Positions 6,296 to 10,517 of a DNA stretch of 10,517 nt are shown one piece after another. The notes beneath the pieces were generated by a model. It did not search any database. It saw only the letters and a program-made list of their open reading frames with translations, and was not told where the DNA came from. Location: assembly GCA_945874855.1 (NCBI GenBank), contig CAMCIP010000069.1, forward strand, positions 1-10,517. Reading direction: 5' to 3'. A program made the translations under genes and the position numbers. The stretch is from Brevundimonas vancanneytii (GTDB lineage: Bacteria > Pseudomonadota > Alphaproteobacteria > Caulobacterales > Caulobacteraceae). Each line of letters opens with the position of its first letter. Position 1 is the first letter of the stretch.

Positions 6296-6364
6296 TCAGC
6301 CGAAGGCGACGAAGATCAGGGCGATGACGGTGACGTCCAGGGTGCGGGCGACGAAGGCGAGCAT
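6296..6364 (-). CDS. Possible 22-residue single-helix membrane peptide
   Basis: On the minus strand an ATG at 6364-6362 opens 22 codons ending in TGA at 6298-6296. The peptide starts MLAFVARTLD and continues VTVIALIFVAFG, one hydrophobic helix. Every one of its sense codons ends in G or C, the same strong bias as the genes around it, which argues that it is translated. Against this, no Shine-Dalgarno precedes the ATG (GGACCCCGCC), though leaderless and weakly led mRNAs are common in this bacterial group. Hairpins lie on both sides (6384-6402 upstream, 6247-6279 downstream). It follows the phaR-linked small gene by 61 bases on the same strand. I do not recognise the peptide. Confidence 0.4.
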   Translation of the reverse strand: MLAFVARTLDVTVIALIFVAFG

Positions 6365-6383
6365 GGCGGGGTCCGGGGCTGAA

Positions 6384-6402
6384 CGAGGGTCCTGACCCCT
6401 CG
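6384..6402 (-). terminator. Hairpin after the phaR-linked small gene
   Basis: CGAGGG (6384-6389) pairs with CCCTCG (6397-6402) around a 7-base loop. It lies 23 bases beyond the stop codon of the gene at 6426-6755 on the minus strand and is followed there by only TTCAG. A probable but not strong terminator for the phaR operon. Confidence 0.45.
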
Positions 6403-6425
6403 CACAGCAAGGTCCGTGCCGCCGC

Positions 6426-6755
6426 TCAGACCTCGGACCTGGTCACCGTTCCGGGCCTTGGCCGCCGTTCGTGCGGGCCGGAATGCTCGGTCGACAGATA
6501 GCCGCTGCGGGCCGCGTCCAGCACCGGCGGCCCGCCCTTCAGGCCCCGCCGCTGGCCGTCCTGACCCATCAGCTGGGCGGAAAACGCCGGGTCGGGCATC
6601 GCCCCTGCCGGGCGCCGGGCGGTCGGTGCCGGGTCGGCGCCCGCCTCGGGCGTGGCGGCCTGTGCCGGCGCGTCGGTGGGAACCAGGGCGCGGCCGGCGG
6701 CGCGGCGGTCGCGTTCGCGCCTGTGGGCCTCGCGCCGGTCGTCCTCGCTGGTCAT
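6426..6755 (-). CDS. Small uncharacterised protein translationally coupled to phaR
   Basis: The 109-residue protein starts with a highly charged Arg/Glu/Asp-rich region (1-21), then an Ala/Pro-rich linker (25-55). A compact block follows, AFSAQLMGQDGQRRGLKGG (57-75), continuing with PPVLDAARSGYLSTE (76-90) and a basic tail ending in VTRSEV. I have the impression that this block recurs in small proteins of alphaproteobacteria, but I assign no function. No membrane segment or signal peptide is seen. Its ATG overlaps the phaR stop by 4 nt (ATGA) and lacks its own Shine-Dalgarno, so it is co-translated with phaR. That links it by context to PHA regulation, as inference only. Confidence 0.8.
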   Translation of the reverse strand: MTSEDDRREAHRRERDRRAAGRALVPTDAPAQAATPEAGADPAPTARRPAGAMPDPAFSAQLMGQDGQRRGLKGGPPVLDAARSGYLSTEHSGPHERRPRPGTVTRSEV

Positions 6756-7363
6756 GAGCCGGGGCGGTCGCCGGTCGACAGGCGATCGAGCCGGGCCCGC
6801 ATCTCGTCCATCTGGCGACGCATCTCGGCCAGCGGATCGGCGGCCGGCGGGGCCTCTGTCCCCTCGGGGGCCGCCGCGGCCGCCCCCTCCTCGGGCCGGC
6901 CATAGGCGAAGCCGGGGAACATGCGCATGGCCTGTTCGAACATGGCCATGTTGCGCCGCACCGCCTCGTCCATCAGGGTCGCGCCCGGCGCCGCGCCGAA
7001 GGCCGTCTTGAACTGGCCGCGCAGCTGTTCCTGTTGCCGGGAGAAGGCGTCCAGGGACATCTCGAGATAGCTGGGCAGCACCGACTGCATCTGGCCGCCG
7101 TAGAAGCCGATCAGCCGCCGCAGGAACTGCACCGGCAACAGGGCCTCGCCGCGGCTCTCCTCCTCGAAGATGATCTGGGTCAGGATCTGCCGCGTCAGGT
7201 CGTCGTTGGACTTGGCGTCATAGACGACGAAGTCCTGCCCCTGCCGCACCATCTGGGCCAGGTCCTCGAGGGTGACATAGGTCGAGGTCGACGTGTTGTA
7301 GAGCCGCCGGTTGGCGTATTTCTTGATGACGATTGGCTGGTCGCCGGACTTGGGGTCGGTCAC
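6752..7363 (-). CDS. phaR: PhaR: polyhydroxyalkanoate synthesis repressor
   Basis: PhaR binds both DNA and PHA granules and represses phasin and its own transcription until polymer forms. The N-terminal block IVIKKYANRRLYNTSTSTYV (11-30) and the following TLEDLAQMVRQGQDFVVYDA, up to FEEESRG (66-72), are the hallmark PHA accumulation DNA-binding domain. Residues 77-115 (PVQFLRRLIGFYGGQMQSVL and the helices after it) form the second conserved PHB-accumulation segment. An Ala/Pro-rich linker (158-176) leads to a C-terminal coiled coil, PLAEMRRQMDEMRARLDRL (177-195). The length of 203 is normal. The start codon is GTG at 7363-7361, with GAGG eight bases upstream. It lies 67 bases after the hemolysin III-like gene on the same strand and overlaps the next gene by 4 nt. 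The thiolase gene of the PHA pathway is divergent, on the other side of the hemolysin III-like gene. Confidence 0.95.
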   Translation of the reverse strand: MTDPKSGDQPIVIKKYANRRLYNTSTSTYVTLEDLAQMVRQGQDFVVYDAKSNDDLTRQILTQIIFEEESRGEALLPVQFLRRLIGFYGGQMQSVLPSYLEMSLDAFSRQQEQLRGQFKTAFGAAPGATLMDEAVRRNMAMFEQAMRMFPGFAYGRPEEGAAAAAPEGTEAPPAADPLAEMRRQMDEMRARLDRLSTGDRPGS

Positions 7364-7403
7364 GCCGCGATCCTCGCGTTCATACTGGCGTCACTATCCC
7401 GCA

Positions 7404-7428
7404 GCGGGGCGCCCGACGCCAGCCCCGC
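7404..7428 (-). terminator. Hairpin between the hemolysin III-like gene and phaR
   Basis: GCGGGGC (7404-7410) and GCCCCGC (7422-7428) form a perfect 7-bp stem with an 11-base loop, beginning 2 bases after the hemolysin III-like stop on the minus strand. It has no U-tail (TGCGGGATAG follows), so it may attenuate rather than end transcription into phaR. Confidence 0.4.
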
Positions 7429-7430
7429 CG

Positions 7431-8135
7431 TCAGGCGAAGGTCGGCGCCAGCACCACGCCCACCAGAACCGCGGTCCAGTGGACCGTCGCACCCGTCACC
7501 ACGAAGCCGTGCCAGATGGCCCGGCGGAACTTCACCTTCGGGCTGATGAAGACGAACACCCCGGCGGTATAGATCAGGCCGCCGACCACCAGCAGGATCA
7601 GGGCGGCGGGGTGCACCGTGTCCAGCATCGGCTTGAGGGCGAACACCGCCAGCCAGCCGAAGGCGACATAGACCGCGCTCCAGACGCCGTCCGACAGCCG
7701 TGGGGCCCACAGCTTGGCCAGGGCCCCGCCGATGCCCAGGGTCCAGACCAGCAGGGTGAAGCCAATGGCCCAGCCGCCCTCAAACCTCTGGGTCGTGAAG
7801 GGGGTGTAGCTGCCGGCGATCATCAGGAAGATGAAGGCCTCGTCCAGACGCCGCAGCACCGGCCGCGCCGCGCAGGGATGGGTCTGGTTGTAGATCGTCG
7901 AGGCGGTCAGCATGCCGATCAGGCACACGGCATAGACCGCCGTGGCCACGGTGGCGCCGACGCCCGCGTGGATCGCCGCCAGCACCGCCAGCAGCACGCC
8001 GCCGACCGCCGCCAGGGTCAGGCCGACCACATGCACCACCAGATCGGCGGTCTTTTCCGCAGGCGTGCGGTAGTGCTCCTCGAGGTCGAGGGCGTCGGGC
8101 TGGCAGGCCCGGCTGAGCAGCGCTTTCAGTCGCAT
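7431..8135 (-). CDS. Hemolysin III family (YqfA-like, CREST superfamily) membrane protein with altered metal-site residues
   Basis: The 234-residue protein has seven hydrophobic segments starting near residue 31. The family signature RRLDEAFIFLMIAGSYTPF (95-113), the SxxxY-type segment TASTIYN (77-83) and RAIWHGFV (205-212) identify it. The superfamily coordinates zinc with an S-x3-H histidine and an H-x3-H pair, plus an aspartate. Here Asp98 and His209 are present, but the first histidine appears as Asn83 and the second as Arg205. Metal hydrolase activity is therefore doubtful; some alphaproteobacterial members may share this, which I cannot check. Despite the name, no hemolytic role is implied. 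The frame is open to 8417, overlapping the divergent thiolase gene. I chose the ATG at 8135 because GGAAGG lies nine bases upstream; the ATG at 8141 is nearly as good, and 8168 or 8180 are less likely. Confidence 0.85.
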   Translation of the reverse strand: MRLKALLSRACQPDALDLEEHYRTPAEKTADLVVHVVGLTLAAVGGVLLAVLAAIHAGVGATVATAVYAVCLIGMLTASTIYNQTHPCAARPVLRRLDEAFIFLMIAGSYTPFTTQRFEGGWAIGFTLLVWTLGIGGALAKLWAPRLSDGVWSAVYVAFGWLAVFALKPMLDTVHPAALILLVVGGLIYTAGVFVFISPKVKFRRAIWHGFVVTGATVHWTAVLVGVVLAPTFA

Positions 8136-8304
8136 GAGCATGGCCCTTCCAAGCCGGTCGCCCCGCATCTCGTTTCCCATAAGATGGCACCCTGGGGTGA
8201 CCGTCGCCTGAACAAGGCCTACATCGGCCCGGAAACGCGGGGATTGCGGCCTTCGGGCCACACTTTCCCATTCCCTAACGTCAGCCTTCTCAAGGTCTTC
8301 GCCC
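8136..8304. promoter_or_regulatory. Divergent intergenic region between the hemolysin III-like gene and the thiolase gene
   Basis: The 169 bases hold the start signals of both genes. On the plus strand a stable C(TTCG)G-capped hairpin, GGCC-TTCG-GGCC (8248-8259), lies 45 bases before the thiolase ATG, and AAGG about nine bases before it serves as ribosome binding site. I see no clear -35/-10 pair and no defined PhaR operator. Confidence 0.4.
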
Positions 8305-9489
8305 ATGTCCGCCCCATCCGACGTCGTCATCGTCTCCGCCGCCCGCACGCCCGTCGGGTCCTTCCTCGGGGCCCTGTCGTCCCTGAGCGCCGCCCGGCTG
8401 GGCACGATCGCCATCACCGCGGCGCTGGAGCGGGTCGGCGTGCGGCCCGACGAGGTCGACGAGGTGGTCCTCGGCCATGTGCTGCAGGCCGCGACCGGCC
8501 AGGGCCCGGCCCGTCAGGCCGCCATGGGGGCCGGTATTCCGAAGGAAACCCCGGCCTGGAGCCTGAACCAGATCTGCGGCTCGGGCCTGCGCGCCGTCGC
8601 GATCGGGGCCCAGCAGATCGCCCTGGGCGACGCCCGCATCGTCGTGGCCGGCGGTCAGGAGAGCATGAGTCAGGCCCCCCACGCCGCGCAGATGCGGTCG
8701 GGCACCAAGATGGGTGACGTCGCCTTCGTCGACACCATGATCAAGGACGGCCTTTGGGACGCCTTCGTGGGCATTCACATGGGCCAGACCGCCGAAAACA
8801 TCGCCGAGCGGTTCCAGATCAGCCGCGCCGACCAGGACGCCTTCGCCGTGGCCAGCCAGAACCGGGCCGAGGCGGCCCAGAAGGCCGGCCGTTTCGACGC
8901 CGAGATCGTTCCGGTGACCATCGCCTCGAAGAAGGGCGACGTCGTCGTCGACAAGGACGAATACATCCGCCACGGCGCTACGCTCGAGGCCATGGAGAAG
9001 CTGCGCCCGGCCTTCGTCAAGGACGGCACGGTCACCGCCGCCAACGCCTCGGGCCTGAACGACGGCGCCGCCGCCCTGGTCCTCATGTCCGCCGCCGACG
9101 CCGCCGCGCGCGGCCTGACGCCGCTGGCGCGCATCGCCTCCTCGGCCACCGCCGGCGTCGATCCTGCCGTGATGGGCACGGGTCCAATCCCCGCCTCGCG
9201 CAAGGCCCTGGACAAGGCCGGCTGGACCGTCGCCGACCTGGACCTGGTCGAGTCCAATGAGGCCTTCGCCGCCCAGTCCCTGTGCGTCCTGCGCGAGCTG
9301 GGGCTGGACCCCGACCGGGTCAACGTCAACGGCGGCGCCATCGCCATTGGCCACCCCATCGGCGCGTCGGGCGCGCGCATCCTGACCACCCTGCTGCACG
9401 AGATGGCCCGCCGCGACGCCCGCCGCGGTCTGGCCACCCTGTGCATCGGCGGCGGCATGGGCGTGGCCATGTGCGTCGAACGGCCCTGA
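8305..9489 (+). CDS. phaA: Acetyl-CoA acetyltransferase (biosynthetic thiolase)
   Basis: This 394-residue thiolase condenses two acetyl-CoA into acetoacetyl-CoA, the first step of polyhydroxybutyrate synthesis; the reaction also runs backwards in degradation. All catalytic residues are present: nucleophile Cys91 in LNQICGSGLRA, His350 in NGGAIAIGHPIGASGAR and the acid/base Cys380 in LCIGGGMGVAMC. NEAF in VESNEAFAAQ is also present. The length is exactly that of short-chain tetrameric thiolases (PhaA, AtoB). The nearness of phaR favours a PHA role, so phaA is the preferred symbol, but phaB is not found downstream; the next genes are unrelated. A ketolytic AtoB working with the acetoacetate made by HMG-CoA lyase is the alternative. 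The start at 8305 has AAGG nine bases upstream. Confidence 0.92.
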   Translation: MSAPSDVVIVSAARTPVGSFLGALSSLSAARLGTIAITAALERVGVRPDEVDEVVLGHVLQAATGQGPARQAAMGAGIPKETPAWSLNQICGSGLRAVAIGAQQIALGDARIVVAGGQESMSQAPHAAQMRSGTKMGDVAFVDTMIKDGLWDAFVGIHMGQTAENIAERFQISRADQDAFAVASQNRAEAAQKAGRFDAEIVPVTIASKKGDVVVDKDEYIRHGATLEAMEKLRPAFVKDGTVTAANASGLNDGAAALVLMSAADAAARGLTPLARIASSATAGVDPAVMGTGPIPASRKALDKAGWTVADLDLVESNEAFAAQSLCVLRELGLDPDRVNVNGGAIAIGHPIGASGARILTTLLHEMARRDARRGLATLCIGGGMGVAMCVERP

Positions 9490-9533
9490 CGGCCGCGCTG
9501 GCCAAGGCTTCGGCCGGGGCATAAAGGACCGCC

Positions 9534-9737
9534 ATGACCCTCTTCGACGTTCTGGTCCTCGCCGCGATCGCCGCCGTGGCCGTCACCCTCGGCTTCGGCA
9601 TCTATTCCCTGTTTCGCGGTGGCGAGTGGGGCCGGTCCAACTCCAACCGCCTGATGCGGCTGCGCGTCCTGCTGCAGGCCGTGGCCGTGGCCCTGCTGGT
9701 GGCCGGCATGTGGTGGAAAACGACGCAGGGCGGATGA
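9534..9737 (+). CDS. Twin-transmembrane HIG1-domain-like protein
   Basis: The 67-residue protein has two hydrophobic helices (about 5-26 and 45-61) joined by a basic loop, RGGEWGRSNSNRLMRLRVLLQ (residues 28-48). NRLMRLRVLLQ resembles the HIG1 motif, known from proteins associated with respiratory complexes in mitochondria and alphaproteobacteria. It should be an inner-membrane protein. AAAGGA sits 6 bases before the ATG. Only 4 bases separate its stop from the adenosyltransferase start, so the two form an operon and are probably translationally coupled. The reason for pairing a HIG1-like protein with a cobalamin enzyme is not known to me. Confidence 0.85.
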   Translation: MTLFDVLVLAAIAAVAVTLGFGIYSLFRGGEWGRSNSNRLMRLRVLLQAVAVALLVAGMWWKTTQGG

Positions 9738-9741
9738 CGGC

Positions 9742-10314
9742 ATGGTCGTCCTGAACCGCATCTACACCCGCACCGGCGACGACGGCACGACCCGTCTGGC
9801 GACCGGCGACCCGGTCTCCAAGACCGATCCCCGCGTCGCCGCCTACGGCACGGTGGACGAGCTGAACTCGGTCCTTGGCGTCGCCCGTCTGCACTCGGGC
9901 CAGAACGACCGGATCGACGCGGCGCTCGGCCGCATCCAGAATGAACTGTTCGACCTCGGCGCCGACCTCGCCACGCCGCTCGACCCCGCCCCCGCGTGGG
10001 AGGCCCTGCGCATGATCGACGCCCAGGTCGAGCGGCTGGAGTCCGAGATCGACGGGATGAACGAAAGCCTGAAGCCGCTGGACAGCTTTATCCTGCCGGG
10101 CGGCTCGCCCCTGTCGGCCCATCTGCATCAGGCCCGCACCGTCGCCCGCCGGGCCGAGCGCGAGACCGTGGCCATGATCGAGGCCGGCCGCGCCGTCACG
10201 CCGGCGGCCCTGCGCTATCTCAACCGTCTGTCCGACTGGCTCTTCGTCGCCGCCCGCCGCGCCAACGCCAACGGCGCCGACGACGTCAAATGGATCCCCG
10301 GCGCGACGCGGTAG
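9742..10314 (+). CDS. PduO-type ATP:cob(I)alamin adenosyltransferase
   Basis: The 190-residue enzyme transfers the adenosyl group of ATP to cob(I)alamin, making adenosylcobalamin for enzymes such as methylmalonyl-CoA mutase. It shows the ATP-binding N-terminal motif YTRTGDDGTTRL (8-19), VAAYGTVDELNSVLG (32-46), the central FILPGGSPLSAHLHQARTVA (116-135) followed by RRAER (136-140), and LNRLSDWLFVAAR (160-172), the full set of the PduO/MMAB family, as a trimeric all-helical protein. The CobA and EutT types have different motifs. The ATG at 9742 lies four bases after the twin-membrane gene; AGGG about 13 bases upstream, inside that gene, is at most a distant ribosome binding site. No other cobalamin gene is in the window, which suggests salvage or assimilation use, but the rest of the genome is unseen. 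Confidence 0.94.
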   Translation: MVVLNRIYTRTGDDGTTRLATGDPVSKTDPRVAAYGTVDELNSVLGVARLHSGQNDRIDAALGRIQNELFDLGADLATPLDPAPAWEALRMIDAQVERLESEIDGMNESLKPLDSFILPGGSPLSAHLHQARTVARRAERETVAMIEAGRAVTPAALRYLNRLSDWLFVAARRANANGADDVKWIPGATR

Positions 10315-10322
10315 GACACCAC

Positions 10323-10343
10323 CCCTCTCCCGTCGGGAGAGGG
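10323..10343. terminator. Perfect 9-bp palindrome, terminator-like and possibly a dispersed intergenic repeat
   Basis: CCCTCTCCC (10323-10331) and GGGAGAGGG (10335-10343) are exact reverse complements around a GTC triloop. It lies 9 bases after the adenosyltransferase stop and 20 bases from the end of the convergent partial gene. There is no T-run on either side. Palindromes of this wording are often seen between genes in high-GC proteobacteria, so it may be a repeat-family member that also ends transcription. Confidence 0.6.
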
Positions 10344-10362
10344 ACACGTGCCGGGTCTTGTC

Positions 10363-10517
10363 TCAGCGCGCCTCTTCCGCGGCCAGCGCCGCGCGCTGGC
10401 GGTCGGCGTCGGCGACGATGGCCTTCTCGTTGGCGGCCAGCTGGCGCTCGATGGAGATCAGTTCGCGGTTCTTGGCGTTGGAGGCCTCGGCGCGGCTGAC
10501 GCCGTTGGGCCGGCCGG
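10363..10517 (-). CDS. 3' end of an unidentified gene with a coiled-coil C-terminus
   Basis: On the minus strand an open frame enters from the right edge and stops with TGA at 10365-10363, giving the last 50 residues of a protein. The part starting ASNAKNRELISIERQLAANE and continuing KAIVADADRQRAALAAEEAR is charged, Ala-rich and heptad-like, a probable coiled-coil helix. All codons end in G or C except GAA in two places, so coding status is convincing. The body of the gene is outside the window and I do not recognise the family. It is convergent with the adenosyltransferase gene. Confidence 0.7.
   Translation of the reverse strand, partial: GRPNGVSRAEASNAKNRELISIERQLAANEKAIVADADRQRAALAAEEAR

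Noticed and set aside
7360..7383. A 7-codon minus-strand ORF (MNARIAA) whose TGA overlaps the phaR GTG start
   Set aside because: It lacks a ribosome binding site and is the tail of a longer shadow frame running out of the hemolysin III-like gene. The overlap GTGA is probably chance.
8136..8417. Extension of the hemolysin III-like protein upstream to an ATG at 8417
   Set aside because: The extra 94 residues are not membrane-like, do not resemble the family, and would overlap the start of the thiolase gene; a good ribosome binding site supports 8135.
7311..8717. A 468-codon plus-strand open frame across the phaR, hemolysin III-like and thiolase genes
   Set aside because: It overlaps three genes supported by strong family motifs, and its translation is low-complexity.
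8290..9522. A 410-codon minus-strand open frame opposite the thiolase gene
   Set aside because: Antisense shadow; the plus strand carries all thiolase catalytic motifs.
1..10517. Mobile elements, CRISPR arrays, toxin-antitoxin or phage defence modules
   Set aside because: No transposase, integrase, terminal inverted repeats, regularly spaced repeats or defence domains seen; RtcB alone is a housekeeping RNA repair enzyme and not evidence of a defence island.

Overview
The window is high-GC DNA (about 70% by eye) with strong G/C bias at third codon positions. Gene content (PutA, PHA regulator PhaR, biosynthetic thiolase, HMG-CoA lyase, PduO-type adenosyltransferase next to a HIG1-like twin-membrane protein, GANTC sites between genes) fits an alphaproteobacterium of the Caulobacterales, Brevundimonas- or Caulobacter-like. 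This placement rests on protein style and codon use, not on a marker gene. It looks like ordinary chromosomal core sequence: no insertion sequence, phage gene, tRNA, CRISPR array or integration scar was seen.

Layout. (1) 1-767: 3' end of putA, the P5C dehydrogenase domain of the proline utilisation flavoprotein, convergent with (2) rtcB at 808-2025 on the minus strand, with a hairpin between them. (3) 2026-2307: a gene-poor spacer with a strong terminator (2091-2119), a possible 29-codon ORF just before it, and a very short upstream ORF overlapping the rtcB start. (4) 2308-4874, minus: an ArnT/PMT-like membrane glycosyltransferase followed with a 1-nt overlap by HMG-CoA lyase. (5) 4963-6201, plus: a DPM1-like family 2 glycosyltransferase, divergent from the ArnT-like gene, then a four-helix membrane protein of unknown role. 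(6) 6202-6425: a spacer with several hairpins and a possible 22-codon membrane peptide on the minus strand. (7) 6426-8135, minus: a hemolysin III-like membrane protein, phaR (GTG start), and a small unknown protein overlapping phaR by 4 nt. (8) 8305-10314, plus: acetyl-CoA acetyltransferase, a HIG1-like twin-membrane protein and cob(I)alamin adenosyltransferase. (9) a perfect 9-bp palindrome (10323-10343), then the 3' end of an unidentified minus-strand gene running off the window.

How the genes may work together. The two glycosyltransferases form a plausible pair: the cytoplasmic family 2 enzyme would charge a polyprenyl phosphate with sugar and the ArnT-like enzyme would transfer it onto an envelope acceptor. 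PhaR, the overlapping small protein and the thiolase suggest carbon storage as polyhydroxyalkanoate, although phaB and phaC are not in the window. HMG-CoA lyase, thiolase and adenosylcobalamin supply belong broadly to acyl-CoA metabolism. No previously undescribed multi-gene system is evident. The most interesting items are the small unannotated ORFs around terminators and a hemolysin III homologue that appears to lack metal-binding histidines.
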